Below, piece after piece: positions 18,070 through 26,724 of a DNA stretch of 50,422 bases (position 1 is the stretch's first letter; each line of letters starts with the position of its first letter). Location: NCBI RefSeq assembly GCF_016082275.1, contig NZ_MOWM01000043.1, positions 1 to 50,422 of the forward strand, in the 5' to 3' direction. This DNA is from Variovorax sp. E3. Lineage in GTDB: Bacteria; Pseudomonadota; Gammaproteobacteria; Burkholderiales; Burkholderiaceae_C. Under the pieces are notes generated by a model. That model was given only the letters and a program-made list of their open reading frames with translations, had not been told where the DNA came from and ran no database searches. Both the position numbers and the translations under genes were made by a program.

Positions 18070-18621
18070 TCACGGGGGTCTCGTGATCGGTGGCAAGAGT
18101 GCACAAAATGCGGCCTCGATATCTGCCGCCTCGGGCAGAGAGTGATCCAGCGCCAATGCAATGGTTTCGATTCTTCTGCTCCCAGTAGTCAAGCTCATCA
18201 TTCGCGCATTACCCGCTCTTACATAAACGATGATTCCGTCTAGGCCCGAAGCATTCTTCAGTTCACTATCCCTGTAATTTTTCAAAAAAGAATTTAGGCG
18301 TTGCCTCTGCAGAATGTCCTTTTTCACAAAAACATCGTCAACCAGTTTTCCATCAATAGCAGCAGGCCGTCTTCTCATGTACAACATCGGACTCCTTAAC
18401 CACGAGCCGTCACAATCGGTTGTTTCTTTGCCGGCAAAATCTCTCAATATCTTATCCACTCGCTCCTTATCAGGCGACTGATCTAAATTCATCCAAACAA
18501 CATATGGCCCATTTTGTGCCCCGGCCCAAACCACAGGCAGAAGAAAAAACATCAAAAAAATACCTAACATCACCTCACAGAAGCCGGCCTTATTTTTCAA
18601 GTTACGACAAGAAGAGTTCAT
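18070..18621 (-). CDS. Exported hypothetical protein, candidate T6SS immunity protein
   Basis: 183 aa, family not recognised. The N-terminus has a hydrophobic segment (VMLGIFLMFFLLPVVWAGAQ, ~residues 17-36) that looks like a signal peptide with cleavage near AGA, so the mature protein is probably periplasmic. It starts 1 nt after the stop of the effector gene, the usual place for a T6SS immunity gene, and the periplasm is where a peptidoglycan-targeting effector must be neutralised. Base composition is clearly AT-richer than the flanking chromosome, as in the effector gene. The immunity role is inference from position, export signal and composition. Confidence 0.65.
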   Translation of the reverse strand: MNSSCRNLKNKAGFCEVMLGIFLMFFLLPVVWAGAQNGPYVVWMNLDQSPDKERVDKILRDFAGKETTDCDGSWLRSPMLYMRRRPAAIDGKLVDDVFVKKDILQRQRLNSFLKNYRDSELKNASGLDGIIVYVRAGNARMMSLTTGSRRIETIALALDHSLPEAADIEAAFCALLPPITRPP

Positions 18622-18622
18622 T

Positions 18623-20350
18623 TTACGTAATTTTAGGGGAATTTTCTCCGTCGATTTTCACACCTTCAATTCCCATCTCCTTATTTAGCTTGACAACATT
18701 CATTTCCTCCAACCCCGGATCCAAAAGATCTTTTTTCGCCTGCTCATAATATGAAATCGGAACGAAAAACTTCAAATACTTTGGTCGACCCTTGATTTTT
18801 TTCACCACTCCGTTTTTCTGCCTCTCCTCATGTGGCTCGACAGCCTCAATTCTGAAATTAGAAAAATTAATCTGATCTCCTTGATTTCCACCTAGCAGTA
18901 TTAAATATTTAGATCCGCTTTTTGCGTAAACAAATCCAACGTGACTGCCATGCTTGCTCTTGATGTGATGGACAACGGCAATGGCGCCGTATATTGGACC
19001 CTCCAATTCGGCGTACAGAGGGTTCCTCACTTTCAATTGCTCATCCATCTCATAGAATCCGTGCGCGCGCCCCAATGTTGCCTTGCGATCCGCATAACCC
19101 GAGTTTTCAATTGGATAGTTTGCCTTCGACAAGCACCAGTTCGCAAAGGCAGCACACCAGGCGCTGTCTGACATGGACTTCGCTCCATCGCCAATCGCGG
19201 TGTGATAGTTCATATCTTTTTCTATTAATTTTTCATCTTTTCCACGCCTGAGCTTTGCCTCAGCAATGGCGATAGGCATCCAAGGAGCGCGACCAGGAAG
19301 AGGATTTATAAGGGCTAGAACCTTGCCAGCGCCCTCCTTGGATCGCTCAGGGACTGATGGTTCTCCATTCGATGGAATGGAAGGTGTTGGCGGTGGAGCT
19401 ACTCGGCGTGACTGCTTTTTTAGGACTGGTGCCGCATTCGCTGTGACAGTCTTTGAGGGTGCGATTGCTGGAGCGGTTTGCGCATCGCTCGATTTTTCTT
19501 CCCCGCTCCCGTTGACCAGCAGCACCTCGCCTGGGTAGATCTTGTCGCTGCTCAGGTTGTTGGCGCCTTTGATAGCAGTTACGTTGGTCTGATGCAGACG
19601 TGCAATCTTCCCCAAACTGTCTCCAGGTTGCACGACATAGTGTGTCGAGTTCTTTGCTCTCGAGCCGGCGCTATTTATCTTTTCAGATCCCGCTACACCC
19701 CTCCATTTTCTGAATTTCGCTAGGAGGTTGAAATCTTTGCCCACTCCGCCTTGAATCGTCCCGATCTTCGCGGCTTGCTTGGTCTTCGAATCGACCACTT
19801 TGACATGCACAGGGGTTTTGTCTGCAGGATGAATCACGGGAGGAAGGCGTCCTGTACTGTCAGATTTGACCCTCTCTTCCTTCCCGGCCTTTTGCAGAAT
19901 TACTTCCACCTCCGGTAGTGGCAAACTTCCATTTGTCGCATTGATCGTGCTCACAACCGCCCAAGTCTCCTTGCGGGTTTCCTTTTTCGCGTGATAACCC
20001 TCGATCTCGGAGATCCCGTCCATGATCTTCTCCAGTTCCGCGTTGCTGCAGTCTTTGATTTTCTTCTCGGCTGAAATTCCGGTTATCTTCAAAAGGTCGT
20101 TGATGTACTTTTGTGTGTTGTTTTCGTGCTTGGGGGCATAGCCGGGAACAACCTCCGGAATGGTTTTCGCCCCGTGCATTCGTTTCAAGTTAGCCTTCAG
20201 CTCGTCTCGTCCCGCCTGTTCATTAGGAAAAATAAGAAACGTTCTTCCAGATTTTGTTTTCGCGAACCCGACATATCCTTTGGCATTCTTGGGAGCAGGT
20301 ACGCCGCCGACGATCAAGCTGTCAGATCCCCGGGATTGTTGATTCGCCAC
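18623..20350 (-). CDS. T6SS effector: LysM plus TIGR02594 (NlpC/P60-like) peptidoglycan hydrolase, 5'-disrupted
   Basis: 575 aa from GTG 20350, which has GGAGG nine bases upstream; a TTG start at 20395 looks worse. Domains: an N-terminal remnant of a lysozyme-like domain (GGVPAPKN, SGRTFLIFPNEQAGRDEL, YAPKHENNTQKYINDL, ~10-125); a spacer; a LysM repeat (HYVVQPGDSLGKIA..., ~237-281); a Pro/Ser-rich linker; and a C-terminal TIGR02594/CHAP-like amidase with Cys399 (SAWCAAFANWCL) and His470 (GSHVGFVY), ending in a GGNQGD loop. It should cleave peptidoglycan peptides in target cells after delivery by the upstream VgrG. The first 45 residues of the ancestral protein are encoded in another frame (see 20314-20451). 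AT-rich, probably acquired. Confidence 0.75.
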   Translation of the reverse strand: MANQQSRGSDSLIVGGVPAPKNAKGYVGFAKTKSGRTFLIFPNEQAGRDELKANLKRMHGAKTIPEVVPGYAPKHENNTQKYINDLLKITGISAEKKIKDCSNAELEKIMDGISEIEGYHAKKETRKETWAVVSTINATNGSLPLPEVEVILQKAGKEERVKSDSTGRLPPVIHPADKTPVHVKVVDSKTKQAAKIGTIQGGVGKDFNLLAKFRKWRGVAGSEKINSAGSRAKNSTHYVVQPGDSLGKIARLHQTNVTAIKGANNLSSDKIYPGEVLLVNGSGEEKSSDAQTAPAIAPSKTVTANAAPVLKKQSRRVAPPPTPSIPSNGEPSVPERSKEGAGKVLALINPLPGRAPWMPIAIAEAKLRRGKDEKLIEKDMNYHTAIGDGAKSMSDSAWCAAFANWCLSKANYPIENSGYADRKATLGRAHGFYEMDEQLKVRNPLYAELEGPIYGAIAVVHHIKSKHGSHVGFVYAKSGSKYLILLGGNQGDQINFSNFRIEAVEPHEERQKNGVVKKIKGRPKYLKFFVPISYYEQAKKDLLDPGLEEMNVVKLNKEMGIEGVKIDGENSPKIT

Positions 20351-20451
20351 GGTAACGTTCCTCCATGTCGGAACAAATGCCTGCCGTCGTCGCAAATAAA
20401 TTCAGCGACTTCAATGTTCGCGTGATATGTAGCCGAAATCAGTTTGGGCAT
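20314..20451 (-). pseudogene. N-terminal fragment of the T6SS effector, separated by a frameshift
   Basis: A short frame starts at ATG 20451 with AGGAG five bases upstream and 15 nt after the vgrG stop. It encodes 45 residues ending RHGGTLPWRINNPGDLTA, then TGA at 20316-20314. That motif is the start of the lysozyme-like fold whose remainder (LIVGGVPAPKN...) continues in the next frame. Adding one T at the GCTTG near 20317 joins the two frames into one protein of about 609 residues. So this looks like the true start of the effector gene, split by a one-base deletion or a sequencing error. Confidence 0.7.
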
Positions 20452-20466
20452 GATCGCTCCTGTCGG

Positions 20467-23289
20467 TTATGCGAGTTCGGCCAAGTGCGCTTGAACTGCG
20501 GACTCCGAGCAAAAATGATTTGCGCAGAGATCATTGCCGGGTCGCGCGTACCTTGAGTTTTCGAGGCTTGAAGCGTCGTCGTCCATAGGGTCGCCATCAG
20601 ACCCGTCGATTTCTGCCGTTGAAGCATCGGCCCCACCGAACGCCGCATGAGACGTCGGGGCAGATGCCCACGCCCACGTCTCCTCTCCCACGATCAGCGT
20701 GGCTTCGTCCGGCGTTTCGAAAGTGATTCTTGGCAAACGCCCGCTGACCGGGATGGTTCCTTCGGCTCTGACGCTTCCTTGTTCGTCCAGAATCCTGTAA
20801 GGCAACCCGACCATTCCGGTGTGCTTGAAGAGCTCATCGCTGCCAAGCGCGGCGAAACGGACGCTGTAGGTGTCGTCGTGGCTGACGCCCTCCATACGAA
20901 GAAGCTTTGCCATGTTCATCGGCCCTGCCAGGCTGTGCGACGCCGCGTGCTCGCGCCACAAACCATTGGTTCCGTGAGATATGCCGGCGGCGCTCCATCG
21001 GGTGAAGCTGCTCCCCCCGTTGATCAGGATCTCTTCCTTCGCTGTGATGCTGATCTTGTTGGCCTCCAGCTTGATGTCGAGCTTGGCCATGAGGTTGATG
21101 CTGTCCTGCAGTGCAACGATGTCGATGCCCGCCGTGGCAGCCGTCAGGCGAATGGCCTTGTAGGCAAACAAGCGCACCGCTTCCTTGACGCTGGCCAGAA
21201 AACTCCTGCCGGCGCTCACGCTGGTGTGCCCGCCGCTGCTCAAGGCGGTGTGCGTGATGCTTGCAATGTGCGTGGCAGCACCCGCGGTACTGTGGACACC
21301 CGCCGAGCTGGCCAGCACCAGGTGAGGCTCGCTGAGTTCAGGAAACGCGCCGGCTTGCCCACCGCCGCTCGTGCCCTTGATGGCCTCGTTCTGATCCTTG
21401 AGCGCTTGCGTGACCGCATCCTGATCATCGGGCTCATGTGCTTTGGCCTCCTGGGCTGTCTGGCTCAATCGCTCGTGCAGATCGCGTGCGGCGGTCAGGC
21501 GCGCGATGGTCTCTCCCAGGTCGGTGATGTGGGCCTGCGCGTTGAGCCTTGCCTCCGTGGTAAGCAGTAAACCCTTCGCGGCGCGAATGGCACCGTGGCC
21601 ATCCGTTCGCAGTTCGACGCCCTGCCCCCGATCATCCTTTCTGCCCGCGGTATCCTCGATGCGACCAACGTGCCCAAGGCTCAAACTGCTGCTCTGGTGA
21701 TCGCTCTTGAGCTGCACCTGAATCTTGCCGGGATGGTCGTCGAGCGCGAGGTGGTTGCTCCTTCTCCCCAAGCCACTGCCGTCCGAGCTCAACTCGCGGC
21801 TGCGAAACCCCGACAGATTCTTCTGGTCGGGCAACTGCCTCGGCGGCATGTTCAACCGGTTATAGACCCGACCGGTGACGATGGGGCGGTCAGGGTCGCC
21901 GCTCTCGAAATCGACGATCACCTCCTGTCCGATGCGGGGGATGTGCATTCCCCCGAAATTGGTGCCGGCCCACGGGGATGAAACGCGAATCCAGCACGAC
22001 GCGTTCTCGTCCTTCGTGCAGTAGCGGTTCCAATGAAAACTGACCTTGATACGACCGTACTCATCCGTCCAGATTTCCTGCCCGCTGGGGCCTGTGACTA
22101 TCGCCGTCTGCGGGCCCGTCGTGCTTGGCTTGGGCTGGGTCTGCGCAGAGCGAAAGATCTTGTTGGCGGGCTGAACCTCGAAGTCTGTGCGGCAAACGTA
22201 GTCTTGCTGGCCGCTGGCATGCGCGCTTTCGTGCAAACGCAAAGTGCTGGAGATGATCAGGTACTCGAGGTTCGCAATGTCCTGCGGGTAGTTGACCAAC
22301 GAGAAAGTGCACCCCGTCACCACCGCGCGCAGATTGCCGCTGCCCTGTCCGCGGCTGCCAGGCGCGCCAACGGCTTCCATGCGCGTCCGCGCCAGATCCC
22401 GCCCCTCGTCCGGATCGCTGAAATCACCCGGCCATTTGTAGAGCTCCTGTGCGCTGTTGCCCGTGTTGCGCGGCATCCTGGAAATCTGCCGAAGCCTCGC
22501 ACGCGGCTTGGTGAAGTCGAAGTCGTCGGTGACCCATTGACCCGACGCCAGGTTCTCGATACTGCTGAAGTTGTCGCAGTACTCTTCGTCGATCTTGTGC
22601 CCAGGTGGGTAGTAGCTGATGGTGCGGTAGGCCTCGCTCCAAAACGCCCGATGGGCTCCGACGTCGTCCACGAGAACGAGTCGATGCACACCGTCCTTGT
22701 GCTCGAAGAAATAGTAGATGCCGAACTCTTGCATCAGCCGCGTGATGAACTCGAAGTCCGTCTCTCCATACTGGACTTGGAACACCCGCTGGGGATAGCG
22801 ATGCGTAACCCGCTTTTCTGTCGGAAAGCTGTAGTCAGCCAGCACCTCTTCGATGATCTCCAGCGGCGTCTTGTTCTGGAAGATCCTGTAGTCGCTGGTG
22901 TATGTGGCCAAGACGAGCCAGGGGCGCAGAACGACTTCATAGATGCCTCGCCGGTTCTCGTGCTGTACGAATCGCGCGCCGGTCACGAGCCCGTTGATCT
23001 CGCGTGTGCCTGCACCCATGCGCGCCGAAATGCCGAAGCCCTTGCCGTCGAGTTCGATGCAGATGCTGAACTCCTTGCCGATCAACTGCTTGACCGCAAC
23101 ATTGGCTGTCACGTGCTCGGTGAGCATCGGGCTGTCGGGCGTTTGAAGCCGAACGGTGTATTCGAAGAGTTGCCCCAACGCTTCAGTGCCGTCGAGCGAT
23201 TTGAACTCCAGCGCAGGGCGGCCCAGCAGGGTCGGCATGTCGGCGCTGTCGACGGAAATGGTTCGTGAAGCGGCAAAGATGGAAGACAC
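20467..23289 (-). CDS. vgrG: Type VI secretion tip protein VgrG
   Basis: 940 aa. It has the N-terminal gp27-like region (SLDGTEALGQLFEYTVRL ... ETDFEFITRLMQEFGIYYFFEH), the gp5-like OB fold (DEYGRIKVSFHWNR ... CWIRVSSPWAGTNFGGMHIPRIGQEVIV), a DUF2345 region, and a C-terminal extension of about 150 residues with an Ig-like segment (GLPYRILDEQGSVRAEG). The extension probably docks the effector. The start at GTG 23289 (SSIFAASRTISVDSADMP) matches the usual VgrG N-terminus; the TTG at 23319 adds ten residues without a clear ribosome site. It is an orphan vgrG: no hcp, tss or PAAR genes are nearby. The effector gene follows within 15 nt. The loaded VgrG would sit on the tip of the Hcp tube. Confidence 0.93.
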   Translation of the reverse strand: MSSIFAASRTISVDSADMPTLLGRPALEFKSLDGTEALGQLFEYTVRLQTPDSPMLTEHVTANVAVKQLIGKEFSICIELDGKGFGISARMGAGTREINGLVTGARFVQHENRRGIYEVVLRPWLVLATYTSDYRIFQNKTPLEIIEEVLADYSFPTEKRVTHRYPQRVFQVQYGETDFEFITRLMQEFGIYYFFEHKDGVHRLVLVDDVGAHRAFWSEAYRTISYYPPGHKIDEEYCDNFSSIENLASGQWVTDDFDFTKPRARLRQISRMPRNTGNSAQELYKWPGDFSDPDEGRDLARTRMEAVGAPGSRGQGSGNLRAVVTGCTFSLVNYPQDIANLEYLIISSTLRLHESAHASGQQDYVCRTDFEVQPANKIFRSAQTQPKPSTTGPQTAIVTGPSGQEIWTDEYGRIKVSFHWNRYCTKDENASCWIRVSSPWAGTNFGGMHIPRIGQEVIVDFESGDPDRPIVTGRVYNRLNMPPRQLPDQKNLSGFRSRELSSDGSGLGRRSNHLALDDHPGKIQVQLKSDHQSSSLSLGHVGRIEDTAGRKDDRGQGVELRTDGHGAIRAAKGLLLTTEARLNAQAHITDLGETIARLTAARDLHERLSQTAQEAKAHEPDDQDAVTQALKDQNEAIKGTSGGGQAGAFPELSEPHLVLASSAGVHSTAGAATHIASITHTALSSGGHTSVSAGRSFLASVKEAVRLFAYKAIRLTAATAGIDIVALQDSINLMAKLDIKLEANKISITAKEEILINGGSSFTRWSAAGISHGTNGLWREHAASHSLAGPMNMAKLLRMEGVSHDDTYSVRFAALGSDELFKHTGMVGLPYRILDEQGSVRAEGTIPVSGRLPRITFETPDEATLIVGEETWAWASAPTSHAAFGGADASTAEIDGSDGDPMDDDASSLENSRYARPGNDLCANHFCSESAVQAHLAELA

Positions 23290-23422
23290 GCATTGGACCT
23301 TGACGAGTGACCGTTTCAAAAGTTTGAGGCATGCGAGCCCGGCAGCATTGCAAACTATGGTTGCCTGCGATCAGGCAGCGGACAAACCCCGTCAGAGTGC
23401 GAAGTAATTTGCAGAGCCCGCG

Positions 23423-23466
23423 ATGAAGAAAGCCCATCAGGCCAACGCCTGATGGGCTTTCTTCAT
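23423..23466. terminator. Strong bidirectional hairpin terminator
   Basis: A perfect 19-bp inverted repeat (23423-23441 and 23448-23466) with a 6-nt loop. AAAG on one side and CTTTCTTC on the other give U-rich ends on both strands. It separates the 138-aa gene at 23485 from vgrG, so those genes are probably not co-transcribed. Confidence 0.8.
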
Positions 23467-23484
23467 GGATTCAACGCCCGTTTT

Positions 23485-23901
23485 TTACTTGAGCTTCAAC
23501 GCAAACGGCAACATGCGCTCGCCGTCTTCATCGGTAAACACCACGGCCGGCGTCAATCCGACATAGCGGCCGCCCTCGTGCGGCCTGGCCTCCACGAGCT
23601 GAAGTCCCACGAGCTTGCCGGACTTCACGTAGCGGGTCTCGATGTAGATCCCCGTCTGCCCCTGCTTGTTGATCGGAAGCTGCGACACGGCGGCGTAGTT
23701 GCCGTCCTTCAGAAGCTGCGTCAGCTGGTCCTTCAGATGAAAGTCGTACCAGGCCTGCTCGTAGACCATCGACTCGCCGGTCTGCACATGCTTGAGCATG
23801 ACGACCAGCTTGCGCTTGAAGAGCTTCAGCTCTTCCATGAGGAATTGGAAGATGTCGCCGTATTCGCCTGGGGCGATCTCGGGTGTCCGCAAAACTGCCA
23901 T
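23485..23901 (-). CDS. Hypothetical protein, 138 aa
   Basis: Not recognised. It is a soluble-looking alpha/beta protein (MAVLRTPEIAPGEYGDIFQFL ... FTDEDGERMLPFALKLK) without signal peptide or membrane segments. The codon use and coherent C-terminus, closed by a strong hairpin, support a real gene. It lies just upstream of vgrG on the same strand, but the terminator at 23423 separates them. It might be a T6SS accessory or an unrelated chromosomal gene at the island boundary. Confidence 0.7.
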   Translation of the reverse strand: MAVLRTPEIAPGEYGDIFQFLMEELKLFKRKLVVMLKHVQTGESMVYEQAWYDFHLKDQLTQLLKDGNYAAVSQLPINKQGQTGIYIETRYVKSGKLVGLQLVEARPHEGGRYVGLTPAVVFTDEDGERMLPFALKLK

Positions 23902-23957
23902 GGGTGCCGCTGCCTTTCCGGGTTGGTGCGTCGGTTGGAAGACTGCGGACTTTAGCG

Positions 23958-24881
23958 TCAGACCGGCGTGCTGCCCGTGTCGGGCTCGCGCACGCCGAAG
24001 GGTTTGCCCGGCAGCGGAATGAACTCGGTTTCCCCGGGCACGTGGCCCATGCGTTGCGCCGCCCAGTCGGCACCGGCCTCGAGGATGCGCTCGCGCCGGC
24101 TGGAGACGAAGTTCCAGGTGATGTAGCGTGGGCCGTCCACCGGCTCGCCGCCGATCACCATCAGGCGCGCGGCGGCGCTGGCGGTCAGCACGGCGCCCTG
24201 CCCTTCGGGCAGCACGGCCATGGTGTACGCGGGCACGGCTTCGCCGTCGACGCTCACGTCGGCATCGACCGCGTACACGGCCAGTTCCGGCGCCAGCGCG
24301 GGCAATTCAAAGCGGCCGCCGGCCGGCAGCGCGATGTCGAGGTACACCGTTTGCGACAGCGTCCTGACCGGCGAGCGCACGCCGAAGGCCTCGCCCACCA
24401 GCACGCGCACGTTGGCGCCCTGCTCCACGCATTCGGGAATCGCCTCGGCCGGCGTGTGCTCGAAGCTGGGGTCGATCTCTTCATGGGCCTGCGGCAGCGC
24501 GGCCCACAGCTGCAGGCCGTGGTTCTCGTAGGTGTCGGCCTTGAGGCGATCGGGCTTGCGCTCGGAGTGCACGATGCCGCGCCCCGCGGTCATCCAGTTG
24601 ATGGCGCCGGGCAGGATCTCCTGCACGCTGCCGAGGCTGTCGCGATGCATCATCGCGCCCTTGAAGAGATAGGTGACCGTCGACAGGCCGATGTGCGGAT
24701 GCGGCCGCACGTCGTGCTCGGTGCCGGGCTCTTCGGTGGCGGGGCCGAAATGGTCGAAGAACACGAAGGGGCCGACCGAGCGGCGCTGCGCCGCGGGCAG
24801 CAGTCGGCGCACCTTGAAGCCACCGCCCAGGTCCTTGTCGTGCGGCCGGAGCAGTTGGGTCTGGGGGATGGTGTCGGTCAT
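23958..24881 (-). CDS. Pirin family protein (bicupin)
   Basis: 307 aa from ATG 24881 with GGAGAAC upstream; the open frame continues upstream only by chance. The N-terminal pirin cupin carries the metal-binding pattern HPHIGLSTVTYLFKG ... HSER and the family signature INWMTAGRGIVHSE. A C-terminal cupin follows (PAGGRFELPALAPELAVYAVDADV). Pirins are iron- or metal-binding cupins; some have quercetin dioxygenase activity and others affect oxidative-stress responses. It lies 38 nt downstream of the broken flavodoxin gene and shares the cluster with DoxX and a second pirin. Confidence 0.9.
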   Translation of the reverse strand: MTDTIPQTQLLRPHDKDLGGGFKVRRLLPAAQRRSVGPFVFFDHFGPATEEPGTEHDVRPHPHIGLSTVTYLFKGAMMHRDSLGSVQEILPGAINWMTAGRGIVHSERKPDRLKADTYENHGLQLWAALPQAHEEIDPSFEHTPAEAIPECVEQGANVRVLVGEAFGVRSPVRTLSQTVYLDIALPAGGRFELPALAPELAVYAVDADVSVDGEAVPAYTMAVLPEGQGAVLTASAAARLMVIGGEPVDGPRYITWNFVSSRRERILEAGADWAAQRMGHVPGETEFIPLPGKPFGVREPDTGSTPV

Positions 24882-24919
24882 CGTGTTCTCCGTGGGGTCG
24901 GTCTTGTCTGAAAAGCGAT

Positions 24920-25470
24920 TTACCCGCGTGATCTTGCCACCGCGCCGATGCGCTCGCCGAATGCGCGGGCGGTGTCGAAATCGCCCTTGGGCATTTCGGC
25001 GGGGCTGGCATCGGAAGGCGATTGCGTCAACAGGCCGCCGTAGCCGCCCACGTAGTTCATGGAGTCGCGCGTGGCCGCCTTGTTGTTGGCCGGCAGGATG
25101 CCCATGCTGACCCAGATGCCGCTGTGCTGCATGGCCAGCGTCCACAGGTAGGTCATGGTCGTGACCTTGTCGCCGTTCATGGTGGCGCTGTTGGTGAAGC
25201 CGGCAAAGAGCTTGTCTTTCCAGCCCTGCGTGTACCAGACCTTCGACGATGCATCGGCGAATTTCTTGAACTGCCAGCTCACGCCGCCCATGTAGGTGGG
25301 CGAGCCGAAGATGATCGCGTCGGCCGCGGCCAGCAGCTCCCAGCCGCCTTCGGGCAGGTTGCCGTCGGCATCGATGGCGAGCAATTGCGCCTGCGCGCCG
25401 TCGGCCACGCTTGCGCCACGCGTTGGGTATGGCCGTAGCCGGAATGGAAGACGACGACTGTGTTTGCCAT
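24920..25470 (-). pseudogene. Flavodoxin family / NAD(P)H:quinone oxidoreductase-like gene with a frameshift
   Basis: The N-terminal FMN-binding segment MANTVVVFHSGYGHTQRVAQ starts at ATG 25470 but runs out of frame. The rest (SVADGAQAQLLAIDADG ... IIFGSPTYMGGVSWQFKKFADAS ... MNYVGGYGGLL) is in another frame to 24920. Adding one base near 25408-25411 (CAAGC[C]GTGGCC on the coding strand) restores a 183-residue WrbA-like flavodoxin. The family would reduce quinones using FMN, which fits the neighbouring DoxX and pirins. It is either a real mutation or a sequencing error; several other genes here show the same kind of lesion. Confidence 0.8.
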
Positions 25471-25541
25471 GGGATGGTTCTCCGGGAATCGAGGGTGGGT
25501 GTTCGGGGCCGTGCCAGCGGCACCGGGGAAACAAGAGGAGC

Positions 25542-25943
25542 TTACTTTTTATCGATGCTGAAGCGACCCGCGCCGAAGGCAGCGAAAGACAGCAGGCCGC
25601 CCGCGATGGCCATGTTCTTGAAGAACTGGATGTTCTGCGTCGCGTCGGCCCAGAACTTGTGGAAGAACAGTGCGGTCGCGACCGTGAAGATCGCCATCAC
25701 GAGGGCCACCCAGCGCGTCTTGAAGCCGAGCAGCAGCGCGATGCCAAAGCCGAGTTCGATGACGATGGCGATCACCGCCGCGACTTCGGGCAGCGGCAGG
25801 CCCGCCTTGGTGATGTAGCCGACGGTGCCTGCAAAGCCCATGAGCTTGCCGAAGCCGGCCGGAATGAACAGCGTGGCGATCAGCAGGCGGCCGATCAGGG
25901 TTTGCACGTCCTGCGAAGCGTTGGGGGTTGTGGTGGTTGCCAT
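25542..25943 (-). CDS. DoxX family membrane protein
   Basis: 133 aa from ATG 25943 with GAGGAG upstream. Four hydrophobic segments and the typical DoxX N-terminus (LIGRLLIATLFIPAGFGKLMGF) followed by YITKAGLPLPEVAAVIAIVIELGFGIALLLG. DoxX-family proteins are inner-membrane proteins of uncertain function, in some cases linked to thiol or quinone redox and oxidative stress. It is the first gene of a unit that continues into the flavodoxin and the first pirin; a terminator separates it from the second pirin upstream. Confidence 0.9.
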   Translation of the reverse strand: MATTTTPNASQDVQTLIGRLLIATLFIPAGFGKLMGFAGTVGYITKAGLPLPEVAAVIAIVIELGFGIALLLGFKTRWVALVMAIFTVATALFFHKFWADATQNIQFFKNMAIAGGLLSFAAFGAGRFSIDKK

Positions 25944-25981
25944 GATGGAAAAACTCCTCGGTTGTTGAAATTGAAAAACGC

Positions 25982-26012
25982 AAAAGAAAAAGCCGGGCAG
26001 CACGTGCCCGGC
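25982..26012 (-). terminator. Terminator of the 26.0-26.7 kb pirin gene
   Basis: On the minus strand GCCGGGCA, a 5-nt loop and TGCCCGGC form a perfect 8-bp stem followed by TTTTTCTTTT. It lies directly after the pirin stop at 26023. Confidence 0.8.
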
Positions 26013-26022
26013 GGGGGAAACA

Positions 26023-26724
26023 TCAAGCGGCCAGGTCGAACACCAGCACTTCGGCGTCCTTGCCGGCGCCCAGCGTCAGTTGCGACTCGCCCTCGAGCAT
26101 CGCGGCGTCACCGCCCACGAGCTTCTGGCCGTTCACTTCGAGCTCGCCGCGCACCAGGTGCACGTAGCTCTTGCGCGCCGGGTCCAGCGACAGGCTGGCC
26201 TTCTCTTCGCCGTCGAGCAGGCCGGCGTACAGGCGCGCATCGGCGTGCACCGTGACTGACCCGTCGCTGCCGTCGGGCGAGGCCACGAGGCGCAGCTTGC
26301 CGCGCTTCTCGGCGTCGCTGAACTGCTTCTGCTCGTAGCCGGGCTCGATGCCGCGCACGTTCGGCATGATCCAGATCTGCAGGAAGTGCGTGGTCTCGTC
26401 GGCCTTGTGGTTGAACTCGCTGTGCATCACGCCGCGCCCCGCGCTCATGCGTTGCACGTCGCCGGGCGGAATGCTTTCCACGTTGCCCATGCTGTCCTTG
26501 TGCGCCAGTTCGCCCGACAGCACGTAGCTGATGATCTCCATGTCCTTGTGGCCGTGGGTGCCGAAACCGGCGCCCGCCGCCACGCGGTCTTCGTTGATCA
26601 CGCGCAGGTTGCCGAAGCCCATGTGGGCCTCGTCGTAGTAACCGGCGAACGAGAAACTGTGGAACGAGCGCAGCCAGCCATGGTCGGCATAACCGCGTTC
26701 CTGTGATTTACGGACTTGCAACAT
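26023..26724 (-). CDS. Pirin family protein (YhhW-like)
   Basis: 233 aa. It has the classical pirin pattern: SFHSFSFAGYYD at the N-terminus, THGHKDMEIISYVLSG (metal-binding histidines), MSAGRGVMHSEFN, and a second cupin with VHLVRGELEVNG. This length matches E. coli YhhW, a quercetin 2,3-dioxygenase-like pirin. It is divergent from a LysR gene, with a 169-nt intergenic region containing a LysR-type box, so it is probably the main target of that regulator. It is closed by its own terminator, separate from the DoxX unit. Confidence 0.92.
   Translation of the reverse strand: MLQVRKSQERGYADHGWLRSFHSFSFAGYYDEAHMGFGNLRVINEDRVAAGAGFGTHGHKDMEIISYVLSGELAHKDSMGNVESIPPGDVQRMSAGRGVMHSEFNHKADETTHFLQIWIMPNVRGIEPGYEQKQFSDAEKRGKLRLVASPDGSDGSVTVHADARLYAGLLDGEEKASLSLDPARKSYVHLVRGELEVNGQKLVGGDAAMLEGESQLTLGAGKDAEVLVFDLAA

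Noticed and set aside
20351..20395. TTG start at 20395 for the effector
   Set aside because: No ribosome site; GTG 20350 has GGAGG, and the homologous N-terminus lies in another frame.
23290..23319. TTG start at 23319 for vgrG
   Set aside because: The GTG at 23289 matches the usual VgrG N-terminus (SSIFAASRTISV); the extra ten residues look unrelated.
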